Positions 18,248 through 25,990 of a DNA stretch of 64,000 nt are shown here, piece after piece. The position numbers and the translations under genes were made by a program. Below the pieces are notes generated by a model. The model had not been told where the DNA came from. It searched no databases and saw only the letters and a program-made list of their open reading frames with translations. Origin of the DNA: Methylocystis heyeri (GTDB taxonomy: Bacteria; Pseudomonadota; Alphaproteobacteria; Rhizobiales; Beijerinckiaceae); NCBI RefSeq assembly GCF_004802635.2, contig NZ_CP046052.1:1922001-1986000 (forward strand), written 5' to 3'. Positions within the stretch are counted from its first letter, which is position 1. Each line of letters begins with the position of its first letter.

Positions 18248-18457
18248 CAAAACACCTCCCGAATGGGTCATTATTGCTTGCCGGCAAACGTCTCCAACGC
18301 AAGCCGAGCAGTGACGAAATCGCGCGGATCGGCGCGGTTTCTCAACCGGCAGATTCTACGCTGTTAGCCGGGGATCGCGCAATCCCACGCCCCGCTGAAG
18401 CCGCATCCGGCTTAACAAAAGCTTGCGCCGCCACCTCAGGAATATGCCCGTCGCGAG

Positions 18458-18486
18458 TTGCCGCGGAGGCCTCGAGCGCCTAGAAT
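18458..18486 (+). promoter_or_regulatory. sigma70-like promoter for the molybdenum hydroxylase genes
   Basis: TTGCCG at 18458-18463 and TAGAAT at 18481-18486 are separated by 17 bp. The predicted start is about 22 bp before the ATG of the 2Fe-2S subunit, leaving room for the GGAG ribosome-binding site. It lies in the 267 bp divergent gap shared with the sedolisin gene. Confidence 0.5.
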
Positions 18487-18514
18487 CGCCAGAAATCCTG
18501 CGCGGAGAAAAACC

Positions 18515-18964
18515 ATGCCCACCATTTCCGTCAACGGACAGACCCGCGAGGTCGAGGCCGAAGACGACACCCCGCTTTTGTGGGTTCTGCGCGAGAATCT
18601 CGGGCTGACGGGAACCAAATACGGCTGCGGCATAGCGCAATGCGGCGCCTGCACCGTGCATATCGACGGCGAAGCCGTGCGCTCTTGCTCGGTTCCGCTC
18701 TCCGAGGCCGTGGGCAAAAAGATCGCGACCATCGAGGGGCTCGCGGAAGGCGGCGTGCTGCACAGGGTGCAAAAGGCCTGGATCGAGCACGACGTCCCGC
18801 AATGCGGCTACTGCCAAAGCGGCATGATCATGGCCGTCGTTGCGCTACTGAAAGAAAAGCCGCAACCGACCGACGCGGACATCGACGCCGCCATCACCAA
18901 CATCTGCCGCTGCGGCACGTTCCAGCAGGTCCGCGCGGCGATCCACGCCGCCGCTAAAGCTTGA
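18515..18964 (+). CDS. 2Fe-2S subunit of a molybdenum hydroxylase (IorA-like)
   Basis: 149 residues, the usual length for the small iron-sulfur subunit of xanthine oxidase-family enzymes. The plant-type 2Fe-2S cluster ligands are in [17 protein letters not shown] with a fourth Cys in VRSCSVPL; the second cluster ligands are in [11 protein letters not shown] and [10 protein letters not shown]. It passes electrons from the molybdenum subunit to an acceptor, typically a cytochrome in the IorAB type, since no FAD subunit is encoded here. The start is the ATG after CGCGGAG. Its stop overlaps the region leading into the large-subunit gene 11 bp downstream, so the two are one operon. The substrate is unknown; isoquinoline or an aldehyde are family precedents. 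Confidence 0.9.
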   Translation: MPTISVNGQTREVEAEDDTPLLWVLRENLGLTGTKYGCGIAQCGACTVHIDGEAVRSCSVPLSEAVGKKIATIEGLAEGGVLHRVQKAWIEHDVPQCGYCQSGMIMAVVALLKEKPQPTDADIDAAITNICRCGTFQQVRAAIHAAAKA

Positions 18965-18975
18965 AGGCCAAAGCC

Positions 18976-21156
18976 ATGACTGAGCGACGCTCCTTCGTTC
19001 CTGCGCCCGACCGGCGCTCTTTCATCATCGGCGCCGCCGCAGCCGGCGGCGGACTGGCGCTCGGACTTCGTCTGCCTTTCAGCCCGGCGCACGCCGCAAC
19101 CTCGCCCGAGGTCAACGCATGGGTGGCCATCAAGCCCGACGAGACCGTGGCGGTGCGCGTCGTCCGCTCCGAGATGGGACAAGGCACGCTCACCGGCCTC
19201 GCTCAGCTCGTGGCCGAGGAGCTCGACTGCGATTGGTCGAAAGTGACGACGGAATATCCGACCCCCGGCGAAAGCGCGGCGCGGGGACGCCCCTGGGGCG
19301 AGTTCATGACAGGCGGCAGCCGCGGCATTCGCGCCTCCCAGGATTATGTGCGCAAGGGCGCCGCCGCCGCCCGGGCCATGTTGATCGAGGCCGCCGCGCA
19401 GGAATGGAAAGTTTCGGCCGACGAATGCTCGGTCTCCAATGGCGTCATCGCGCATAAAGCCTCCGGGCGCTCCACGACCTACGGCAAGGTTGCGGACGCC
19501 GCCGCGAAAATCCCCGTCCCCAGCGGCGTAAGCCTCAAGGACCCGAGCAAATGGACCATCGCCGGCAAGGGCTTGAAGCGGCTCGACACCGCCGACAAGA
19601 CCACCGGGAAAATGATCTACGGCATAGATTTTTCGCTGCCGGGAATGCTCCACGCCGCAATAAAGGACTGCCCGGTTTTCGGGGGCAGGCTCAAGAGCTT
19701 CGACGAGAGCAAGATCGCCGGCTTCAAAGGCGTGAAAAAGGTCATGAGGGTTGGGGAAACCGCCGTCGCCGTCATCGCCGACAGCTGGTGGCGCGCCAAA
19801 ACCGCCCTCGACGCCTTGCCGATCGAATGGGATGAAGGCCCCAACGCCAGATCGAGCAGCGAGAGCGTCGCCGCCTGGCTGAAAGAAGGGTTGGACTACG
19901 CGCAGCCCGCCGTCGTCGGCAATAGCGTAGGCGACGCCCGGGGAGCGCTGGCCAAGGCCGCAAAGACCTATGAAGCCGTCTACGCCTATCCGCACCAGAA
20001 TCATGCGGCTATGGAGCCGCTGAACGCCACCGCGCTCTACACGGACGAGAAATGCGAGGTCTGGACCGGAACCCAGAACGGCGAGGCGGCGTTCACCGCC
20101 GTAATGTCCGCCTCGGGCCTGCCCGCGGAAAAATGCGAGGTCCATAAGCTGATGCTGGGCGGCGGCTTCGGCCGCCGGGGCTTCACCGATTATGTCGAGC
20201 AGGCGGTGCTGATCGCCAAGCAAATGCCCGGCGCGCCGATCAAGCTTCTATGGTCGCGGGAAGAGGACATGGCGCACGGCAAATACCATCCCGTGACCCA
20301 GTGCAAGCTGACCGCCTCCTTCGATGACAAGAAAAACCTGACCGGCCTTCGCCTGCGCATCTCGGGCCAATCGATCTTCTCCGTGGTGCGGCCGGAAATA
20401 GTGAAAAACGGCCTCGATCCAGCCGTATTCCAGGGCTTCGCGCCGAGCGGCGACGCGGCGCTGGGTTATGATTTCCCGAATTTTCTGGCCGACCACTCGA
20501 TGCGCAACCCTTCCACGCCGCCAGGATGGTGGCGCGGGGTCAACGTCAACCAAAACGTCATCTACCTCGAATGTTTCATGGACGAACTCGCCCATGAGGT
20601 CGGAGAGGACCCGGTGGCGTTCCGCCGCAAATTCCTGGGCAAGAGCCCGAAGCATCTCGCCGTCTTGAACGCCGTGGCCGAGCGCATCGGCTGGGAGAGG
20701 CCGGCGCCGAAAGGCGTCTATCGCGGGATAGCGGTCGCCATGGGCTATGGCAGCTATGTCGCCGGCGCCGCGGAAATTTCGCTGAGCGACGACGGCGCGG
20801 TCAAGGTCCGCCGCATCGTCGCGGCGACAGATCCGGGCTATGCCGTCAATCCGGCGCAGATCGAGCGCCAGGTCGCGGGTTCTTTCGTCTATGGCCTCTC
20901 GGGGCTGTTCTATGGCGGCATAACCATCAAGGACGGGCGCGCGGTCGAGCGCAATTTCGACGATTATCCCTCGATGCGCATCCGTGAAATGCCGCAGGTC
21001 GAGACCATCGTCATGCCGAGCGGAGGCTTTTGGGGCGGCGTCGGCGAGCCGACCATCTGCGTCGCGGCCCCGGCCGTGCTGAACGCCTATTTCGCCGCCA
21101 CGGGCAAGCGCATCCGCTCGGCGCCTTTGAAGAACGCCGGCATAGCGATGGCGTAG
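18976..21156 (+). CDS. Tat-exported molybdopterin subunit of a molybdenum hydroxylase (IorB-like)
   Basis: 726 residues from the ATG at 18976. The N-terminus has a twin-arginine signal (DRRSFIIGAAAAGGG) ending near AHA, so the folded enzyme is exported to the periplasm together with its 2Fe-2S partner. The molybdenum-binding region shows GQGTLTGLAQLVAEEL, GGGFGRRGFTDYV, PGWWRGVNVNQN and a C-terminal GGFWGGVGEPTIC segment, as in isoquinoline 1-oxidoreductase beta subunits and related aldehyde dehydrogenases. These enzymes hydroxylate an N-heterocycle or an aldehyde with water as the oxygen source. MocA-like and XdhC maturation genes lie 8 kb away on the other strand. The true substrate cannot be read from sequence. 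Confidence 0.9.
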   Translation: MTERRSFVPAPDRRSFIIGAAAAGGGLALGLRLPFSPAHAATSPEVNAWVAIKPDETVAVRVVRSEMGQGTLTGLAQLVAEELDCDWSKVTTEYPTPGESAARGRPWGEFMTGGSRGIRASQDYVRKGAAAARAMLIEAAAQEWKVSADECSVSNGVIAHKASGRSTTYGKVADAAAKIPVPSGVSLKDPSKWTIAGKGLKRLDTADKTTGKMIYGIDFSLPGMLHAAIKDCPVFGGRLKSFDESKIAGFKGVKKVMRVGETAVAVIADSWWRAKTALDALPIEWDEGPNARSSSESVAAWLKEGLDYAQPAVVGNSVGDARGALAKAAKTYEAVYAYPHQNHAAMEPLNATALYTDEKCEVWTGTQNGEAAFTAVMSASGLPAEKCEVHKLMLGGGFGRRGFTDYVEQAVLIAKQMPGAPIKLLWSREEDMAHGKYHPVTQCKLTASFDDKKNLTGLRLRISGQSIFSVVRPEIVKNGLDPAVFQGFAPSGDAALGYDFPNFLADHSMRNPSTPPGWWRGVNVNQNVIYLECFMDELAHEVGEDPVAFRRKFLGKSPKHLAVLNAVAERIGWERPAPKGVYRGIAVAMGYGSYVAGAAEISLSDDGAVKVRRIVAATDPGYAVNPAQIERQVAGSFVYGLSGLFYGGITIKDGRAVERNFDDYPSMRIREMPQVETIVMPSGGFWGGVGEPTICVAAPAVLNAYFAATGKRIRSAPLKNAGIAMA

Positions 21157-21368
21157 CTTCCTTGAGCTACATAATCGTGGCGAGATCCGACCGCACAACT
21201 CGCCCACATCGCCGCCCGATGAATGCGCGTTCGGGCGGGCGCAGCTTGCATGGCCGAGGAATACCCGTATAACTTGCGGATCTGCTTGATAAGCAAACCC
21301 GTTCACTGGGTTGAACGAGCCGCTCCGATCCGTTGTCGGGCGCCGCCGCGAGCTTCTGGAACAGGAAG
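21157..21368. other. intergenic, no clear element
   Basis: About 210 bp between the molybdenum hydroxylase operon and a small coiled-coil gene. I see no strong terminator hairpin and no convincing promoter. Confidence 0.3.
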
Positions 21369-21566
21369 ATGGGTTTTTATCCAAATATTCGACAGGCCCG
21401 GGCCGAACTGAAGGACAGCCTGGAGGCGGCCCGCGTTTTGAGGCGCGAGATAGCTCTGACAATTTCATCGCAGCGACGGGAAAACCGCGAAACCATTCGT
21501 AAGAGCCGCGAGCTCGTGGACGACTCCATGCGCCTGCTGCGAGAGCTGCACAAACTGGGTATCTGA
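21369..21566 (+). CDS. small coiled-coil hypothetical protein
   Basis: 65 residues from the ATG at 21369, which follows an AACAGGAAG ribosome-binding site. The whole protein is predicted helical and charged (RRENRETIRKSRELVDDSMRLLRELHKLGI), probably a coiled coil, with no signal or membrane segment. The function is unknown. It converges on the small gene at 21572 with only 5 bp between stops. Confidence 0.5.
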   Translation: MGFYPNIRQARAELKDSLEAARVLRREIALTISSQRRENRETIRKSRELVDDSMRLLRELHKLGI

Positions 21567-21571
21567 GCCCC

Positions 21572-21787
21572 TTATCTGATCTCCTGCCTGCCGGCCTTCA
21601 GCGCCTCGGCGATAGCCTGTTCGACGTCGCCGACCTCCTCCACGATCTCGGCGAAGGGAATGTCGTCGGCGAGACATTTATCCATAAGATCCGCGAGCAG
21701 TCTTTCAGATGGCGGATCGAGCGGCTCCGCCCGCCGGAGGCGCTCGGCGACGAACTGTTCGAATATGGTTTTCGCGCGATTGCTCAC
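21572..21787 (-). CDS. small acidic hypothetical protein
   Basis: 71 residues if translation starts at the GTG at 21787 (VSNRAKTIFEQFVAERL), which has AGGA just upstream. The frame is open further back to 22012, but that part contains a terminator hairpin at 21921-21952 and reads as non-protein, so I reject the longer form. The product is helical and acidic (DDIPFAEIVEEVGDVEQAIAEALKAG). The family is not recognised. Confidence 0.5.
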   Translation of the reverse strand: MSNRAKTIFEQFVAERLRRAEPLDPPSERLLADLMDKCLADDIPFAEIVEEVGDVEQAIAEALKAGRQEIR

Positions 21788-21920
21788 CGTCCTGAGGATG
21801 GGCCGGCACGGGCTCGCGTCAAGCCCCAAGACGGAATCTAGACGAGGCGCGTTCCCCAATACTGAGAAAAATGCGCGCGTTCGGTCATCTGATGCGATTG
21901 CGCGTCGGCGCACCCATGAG

Positions 21921-21952
21921 AAAGCCCGGCCAGGGGCCCAGCCGGGCTTTCC
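21921..21952. terminator. bidirectional terminator-like hairpin
   Basis: AAGCCCGGC and GCCGGGCTT form a perfect 9 bp stem around a 10-base loop, with T-rich sequence on the plus side and a CTTTCTC tail on the minus side. It would stop readthrough in either direction between the omp cluster and the small genes. Confidence 0.65.
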
Positions 21953-22063
21953 TTGATCGAAGCTCGAACGGCGGGAAAACCGGGGGCGCCGCTCTACCGC
22001 CCGACCAAACATTAGAGCGCGTTCGGTTTAAACGCGGTCGAACGCACTCCAAATCTCATTGAC

Positions 22064-22116
22064 GGAGCATGTTCTTTTCCAAAAACCGCTTCGCACTTTT
22101 TGGGAACATGCTCTAA
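22064..22116. repeat. dispersed 53 bp palindromic repeat, copy 1
   Basis: Identical over 53 bp to 42130-42182. The ends GAGCATGTTC and GAACATGCTC form a perfect 10 bp inverted repeat around an internal ~30 base segment. The flanking 50 bp upstream are also related but diverged. Such short palindromic intergenic repeats are common in Hyphomicrobiales genomes. Confidence 0.85.
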
Positions 22117-22457
22117 GACGCCGATTTCGCTCGAAACGATCAGACCGCGCCAGAGCGCCCGATCCAACCTACAAGAAGAGCCAGACAGGCCCTTCCAACT
22201 CTATTTCCAAAGTCCAGAAAATATCCGCCATCAGTAGACATATAATATTACATCGCCAACATAAAGGCAACTTAGTACTTGTACAGAAACTATCTTAGGT
22301 ATTTATACATATGCATTCAAGACGTGATTGCCGTGACAGGCGACCATGATCCAGCTTTTACTTGCAACTCCCTCGGCGACACCCCATGGCGACGCTCACT
22401 GGCGTAAAAGAGCGCGCAAGCATGAAGCGCTCGGTCCTGTCGGCGCCATTGCAGGGA

Positions 22458-22491
22458 ATAAAAAACCCGGCCGCACGTAGCAGCCGGGCTT
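22458..22491 (-). terminator. terminator of omp gene 1
   Basis: On the minus strand a GCCCGGC...GCCGGGT-type stem is followed by TTTTTT (plus strand AAAAAA at 22460-22465). It lies about 40 bp downstream of the first omp stop codon. Confidence 0.75.
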
Positions 22492-22531
22492 GGTCGTCCG
22501 GGATGGCGGCGCGCAGCGACGCCGATTCAAC

Positions 22532-23371
22532 TCAGTATTTGGCGAGAACCGGAGCCGGAGCGCCCACATTGAAGTGGTAGTTCACGCCGAGGCGGACCGT
22601 GTTGAACTGCGGATGACGGTTGTAGCCGTAGTTCCAGCCCCAGCCGCCCTGAACGCCGCCAGCCGACAGATCGGTGTAGAGATACTCGATCTTGGCCGAC
22701 CAGTTCGGCAGGAACAGCCATTCCGCGCCGCCGCCGGCGGTCCAGCCGGTGCGGGTGTTGCTCTGGTTGAACACCTGAACGCCGCCATAGGCGAAGCCGC
22801 CCGTGCCGTAGAGCAGCAGGGTCGGGGTGACGAGGTAGCCGACGCGGCCACGCACGGTGCCGAACCACGGCAGGCCGATGTTGCCGCCGTTGCCGGTGAC
22901 GAGAGGCGTGAGGACGCCAGCGGAGCCCCTCAGGCCAGCGTAGGGGCTGTTATAGACGCCCGCGTAGTTGCCCTGGTTGCCGCCGGTGATGCTGGTGCCC
23001 TGGATGTCGGCTTCGACGCCGGCCAGGAACTGGCCGAACTGATAGTTGTAGCCGACCTGGCCGCCGCCGATCACGCCGCCGGTGTTGCGGCCGGTCGTGC
23101 CGCCGCCCGGGAGGAAGAACAGGTTCGGGGTGCCCGCGACCACCGAGCCGAGGCCGTAGCCCGGATCGGAATAAGGCAGATAGCTGTTGTTGCCACCGCC
23201 GGCGCCCCAGCCTCCGCCGATGTTCAGACCGGCGTAGAAGCCGGTCCAGAGCGGCGGCGGCGGCGGCGGCGGAACGTAAACCGGAGCGGCTTTGCGGGAC
23301 GGCAGATCCGCAGCGAAGGCGCTGGCGGAGAGCGCCAGAGCTCCCGCTGTCGCCAGGAGAAGCTTTTTCAT
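22532..23371 (-). CDS. Omp25/RopB-like outer-membrane beta-barrel protein (copy 1)
   Basis: 279 residues. The start is the ATG at 23371, after AAGGGGG; an adjacent GTG one codon upstream is less likely. The signal peptide is MKKLLLATAGALALSASAFA, and the mature protein starts ADLPSRKAAPVYVPPPPPPPLWTGFYAGLNIGG in style, the classic Omp25-family entry (Pro-rich run then W.GFY.G). The rest is Gly-rich alternating beta structure of an eight-stranded barrel, ending in VLAKY, a terminal aromatic residue for outer-membrane insertion. These proteins are abundant and link or stabilise the envelope. From about residue 20 on it differs from copy 2 at only a handful of positions, while the signal peptides differ more. 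Confidence 0.92.
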   Translation of the reverse strand: MKKLLLATAGALALSASAFAADLPSRKAAPVYVPPPPPPPLWTGFYAGLNIGGGWGAGGGNNSYLPYSDPGYGLGSVVAGTPNLFFLPGGGTTGRNTGGVIGGGQVGYNYQFGQFLAGVEADIQGTSITGGNQGNYAGVYNSPYAGLRGSAGVLTPLVTGNGGNIGLPWFGTVRGRVGYLVTPTLLLYGTGGFAYGGVQVFNQSNTRTGWTAGGGAEWLFLPNWSAKIEYLYTDLSAGGVQGGWGWNYGYNRHPQFNTVRLGVNYHFNVGAPAPVLAKY

Positions 23372-23398
23372 CACAAACCCCCTTCAACTCAACTCATC

Positions 23399-23427
23399 GC
23401 CCGCAACGGAGCGTCTCGAACGATGCG
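23399..23427 (-). promoter_or_regulatory. conserved omp 5' leader element, copy 1
   Basis: On the minus strand the core ATCGTTCGAGACGCTCCG is followed by TTGCGGGCGATGA and ends about 28 bp upstream of the start codon. The same element precedes omp copies 2 and 3 at nearly the same distance. It can form a small hairpin and probably lies in the mRNA leader. Confidence 0.55.
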
Positions 23428-23634
23428 CCAACTTATTTCCGGAAAGGCGACCATTTGGTTAAGAAGGCGAGGAGATAAAAACAATTAGCGCTAATCACAG
23501 AGCATTTTCTTGACCTATGTTGCATTTTTACCACATAGGCGACCGCGACATCCGGGGAGCCGCCTGGATAAAACGGCGCTTCGAGCGCTTGATCCTACCG
23601 CTATGCATCTCGGAGCATCCAACACGGCCGGCGC

Positions 23635-23662
23635 AAAAAACCCGGCCGCACGACGCGGCCGG
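23635..23662 (-). terminator. terminator of omp gene 2
   Basis: CCCGGCCGC and GCGGCCGGG form a perfect 9 bp stem around ACGAC, followed on the minus strand by TTTTTT. It lies 44 bp after the omp copy 2 stop. Confidence 0.85.
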
Positions 23663-23706
23663 GTCCTGTCAAACCCGGGCGGCGAAACGCCGCCATGAGG
23701 CTTTTC

Positions 23707-24552
23707 TCAGTATTTGGCGAGGACCGGAGCCGGCGCAGCCGCATTGAAGTGGTAGTTCACGCCGAGGCGGACCGTGTTGAACTGCGGATGATTGTTGTAG
23801 CCGTAGTTCCAGCCCCAGCCGCCCTGAACGCCGCCAGCCGACAGATCGGTGTAGAGATACTCGATCTTGGCCGACCAGTTCGGCAGGAACAGCCATTCCG
23901 CGCCGCCGCCGGCGGTCCAGCCGGTGCGGGTGTTGCTCTGGTTGAACACCTGAACGCCGCCATAGGCGAAGCCGCCCGTGCCGTAGAGCAGCAGGGTCGG
24001 GGTGACGAGGTAGCCGACGCGGCCACGCACGGTGCCGAACCACGGCAGGCCGACGTTGCCGCCGTTGCCGGTGACGAGAGGCGTGAGGACGCCAGCGGAG
24101 CCCCTCAGGCCAGCGTAGGGGCTGTTATAGACGCCCGCGTAGTTGCCCTGGTTGCCGCCGGTGATGCTGGTGCCCTGGATGTCGGCTTCGACGCCGGCCA
24201 GGAACTGGCCGAACTGATAGTTGTAGCCGACCTGGCCGCCGCCGATCACGCCGCCGGTGTTACGGCCGGTCGTGCCGCCGCCCGGGAGGAAGAACAGGTT
24301 CGGGGTGCCCGCGACCACCGAGCCGAGGCCGTAGCCCGGATCGGAATAGGGCAGATAGCTGTTGTTGCCGCCACCGGCGCTCCAACCGCCGCCAATGTTC
24401 AGACCGCCGTAGAAACCCGTCCAGAGCGGCGGCGGCGGCGGCGGCGGAACGTAAACCGGAGCGGCCTTGCGGGACGGCAAATCCGCAGCGAAAGCGCCGG
24501 CGGCGGAAAGCGCCAGAGCGCCCGCGGCCGCCAACAGGACCGACTTCTTCAT
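23707..24552 (-). CDS. Omp25/RopB-like outer-membrane beta-barrel protein (copy 2)
   Basis: 281 residues from the ATG at 24552, preceded by GAAGGGGG. The signal peptide MKKSVLLAAAGALALSAAGAFA is followed by the same mature protein as copy 1, with about six substitutions (for example YGG for YAG, WSAG for WGAG, NVGLP for NIGLP, NNHPQ for NRHPQ). It ends in VLAKY. The near-identity of the mature region, with diverged signal peptides and flanks, points to recent duplication or ongoing gene conversion. Each copy keeps its own leader element and terminator, so they are separate transcription units. The role is an abundant outer-membrane barrel; a specific transport activity cannot be assigned. Confidence 0.92.
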   Translation of the reverse strand: MKKSVLLAAAGALALSAAGAFAADLPSRKAAPVYVPPPPPPPLWTGFYGGLNIGGGWSAGGGNNSYLPYSDPGYGLGSVVAGTPNLFFLPGGGTTGRNTGGVIGGGQVGYNYQFGQFLAGVEADIQGTSITGGNQGNYAGVYNSPYAGLRGSAGVLTPLVTGNGGNVGLPWFGTVRGRVGYLVTPTLLLYGTGGFAYGGVQVFNQSNTRTGWTAGGGAEWLFLPNWSAKIEYLYTDLSAGGVQGGWGWNYGYNNHPQFNTVRLGVNYHFNAAAPAPVLAKY

Positions 24553-24578
24553 GATAACCCCCTTCAATATGTTCATCA

Positions 24579-24607
24579 TCGCACGCAACGGAGCGTTTCG
24601 AACGATA
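24579..24607 (-). promoter_or_regulatory. conserved omp 5' leader element, copy 2
   Basis: Minus-strand core ATCGTTCGAAACGCTCCG followed by TTGCGTGCGATGA, about 27 bp upstream of the ATG. Nearly identical to the elements before omp copies 1 and 3. CGTT-CGA-AACG inside it can pair as a small hairpin. Confidence 0.55.
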
Positions 24608-24797
24608 GCGGGAGAATATGCGCGGACCGCCCCGATGCAAGGCGGAGCGCGGGTTTATTAAGCCGTTTCTCGTGATTTAGGGACTTTTCGGCCAGCGCGT
24701 GACTTATTTGCCACAGTTGAAAAAATTAGACAAAATCGTGACAAAGCCTGCGTCGGCTTTACAATCCCAAACGTTGTGCATTTAAAATCACAGAGAA

Positions 24798-24819
24798 AGC
24801 CCGGCCGCAAAGCCGGGCT
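24798..24819 (-). terminator. terminator of omp gene 3
   Basis: AGCCCGGC and GCCGGGCT form a perfect 8 bp stem around a short CGCAAA loop, about 50 bp downstream of the omp copy 3 stop, followed on the minus strand by TTCTCTG. Confidence 0.65.
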
Positions 24820-24870
24820 CCCCTCTGTTCGGGTTCGGACGGACTGTCCCCTTTCCGCCCTCGACCCGAC

Positions 24871-25644
24871 TCAGAACTTGGCCAGCACGGGTTGGTTCCC
24901 GCCGAAATTGAAATGCCAGTTGACGCCCAGCCGAACGGTGTTGAACTGCGGGTGGATATGGTAGCCGTAGTTCCAGCCCCAGCCGCCGGTGGTCCCGCCC
25001 GAACTGAGGTCGGTGTAGAGATATTCGATCTTGGCCGACCAGTTTGGCATGAACATCCATTCGACGCCGCCGCCCGCGGACCAACCGGTACGCGTATTGC
25101 TGATCCAGCCCGCGTTCACTTCGCCATAAGCGAAACCGCCTGTGCCGTAGATCAGCAGGGTCGGGGTGACGAGATAGCCGAGACGGCCGCGCACCGTGCC
25201 GAACCAGGGCAGCGACTCGGAACTCGGCAGGAAGCCTGCGCCGGCCCCGAAGGACGCGCCCGGGATGAACGGGCTGCCGAAAGGCGACGCCGAGCCGAAG
25301 AGGAACAGAGCCGCATTGTTGTTGTCGCGGCTGATGCTCGTGCCCTGGAAGTCGGTCTCGACGCCGAGCAGGAATGAGTTCCACTGAAAGTTGTAGCCGA
25401 CCTGCCCGCCGCCCACGACGCCGCTCGCCGTATTGTTGTTGGCCCAACCCCAATTATTGTTGTTGTTGTTGGCGCTCCACCCCCCGCCGATGTTCACGCC
25501 GGCGTAGAAACCGTTCCAGGTCAGCACCGGGGGTGGCGGGGCGTAGGCCGGCGCCTCCTTGCGCAAGGGCAAGTCGGCGGCGAGCGCCGGCGCGGCGGCT
25601 AGGGCCAGCGCGACGACCGTTGCTCCTAACAGCGTCTTTTTCAT
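24871..25644 (-). CDS. Omp25/RopB-like outer-membrane beta-barrel protein (copy 3)
   Basis: 257 residues from the ATG at 25644, which follows ACGAGGG; the frame is open far upstream but that part is AT-rich and not protein-like. The signal peptide is MKKTLLGATVVALALAAAPALA; the mature part begins ADLPLRKEAPAYAPPPPVLTW. It has the same barrel pattern as copies 1 and 2 (WSAKIEYLYTDLSSGG, HPQFNTVRLGVNWHFN), ending in VLAKF, but the loops differ, including an Asn-rich loop (NNNNNNWGWANNN). It is a clearly diverged paralogue with the same leader element, so the three genes are probably regulated alike. Confidence 0.92.
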   Translation of the reverse strand: MKKTLLGATVVALALAAAPALAADLPLRKEAPAYAPPPPVLTWNGFYAGVNIGGGWSANNNNNNWGWANNNTASGVVGGGQVGYNFQWNSFLLGVETDFQGTSISRDNNNAALFLFGSASPFGSPFIPGASFGAGAGFLPSSESLPWFGTVRGRLGYLVTPTLLIYGTGGFAYGEVNAGWISNTRTGWSAGGGVEWMFMPNWSAKIEYLYTDLSSGGTTGGWGWNYGYHIHPQFNTVRLGVNWHFNFGGNQPVLAKF

Positions 25645-25990
25645 GTTAATTCCCTCGTAACAGGTATAATCGCCCGCAAACCGGAGCGTTTCGAACGATG
25701 CACAAAGGTTATTCATTAGCTTTCCATGCGCAATAGCGCTGATGTATACCAAGTCACAGTTTGCTGTGCTACGATATCTTTTGCAGGCGTCCGTGCTAAA
25801 TTCGCAACATCGGTAGTAATACGTATAGCAATACGTATAAATACGCATATAAAATGCATTACACAAACAAATCAACGTGTGCCGAGCGTCTTCGCGGCCA
25901 ACCCCGGCGCATCGCCCCAGACGCTCCTGCCCTCGCCGTAATGGCGTATAAAATAGCCCGCGCTTGATTCGTTCGTAAGGAGCGGGCCCA
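25645..25990. other. 346 bp divergent region, AT-rich
   Basis: Between omp copy 3 (minus) and a secreted-protein gene (plus). It contains the third leader element and a markedly AT-rich stretch (about 25720-25880) with short repeated TACGTATA-like units, consistent with strong promoters. The long open minus-strand frame across it has unusual amino-acid content (Cys/Tyr-rich) and is not accepted as coding. Confidence 0.5.
25670..25701 (-). promoter_or_regulatory. conserved omp 5' leader element, copy 3
   Basis: Minus-strand core ATCGTTCGAAACGCTCCG, then GTTTGCGGGCGATTA, about 26 bp upstream of the ATG. It has one extra base and a few changes relative to the other two copies. Confidence 0.55.

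Larger units (their letters stand above)
21788..22531. other. 744 bp intergenic region with terminators and a repeat
   Basis: No credible gene. It holds a bidirectional terminator-like hairpin (21921-21952), a 53 bp repeat identical to one at 42130-42182, a distinctly AT-richer stretch from about 22190 to 22370, and the terminator of the first omp gene (22458-22491). Any open frames here are short and lack ribosome-binding sites. Confidence 0.6.
23372..23706. other. 335 bp region between omp copies 1 and 2
   Basis: Contains the leader of omp copy 1 with its conserved element (23399-23427), an AT-richer promoter-like stretch around 23450-23540 and the terminator of omp copy 2 (23635-23662). 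No gene is seen. Confidence 0.6.
24553..24870. other. 318 bp region between omp copies 2 and 3
   Basis: Holds the leader element of omp copy 2 (24579-24607), an AT-rich promoter-like section around 24650-24790 and the terminator of omp copy 3. No gene is seen. Confidence 0.6.

Noticed and set aside
22490-23488. 332-codon plus-strand frame over omp copy 1 and its sister over copy 2
   Set aside because: Both are shadows of the beta-barrel genes; they mirror the repeat and have no ribosome-binding site or known motif.
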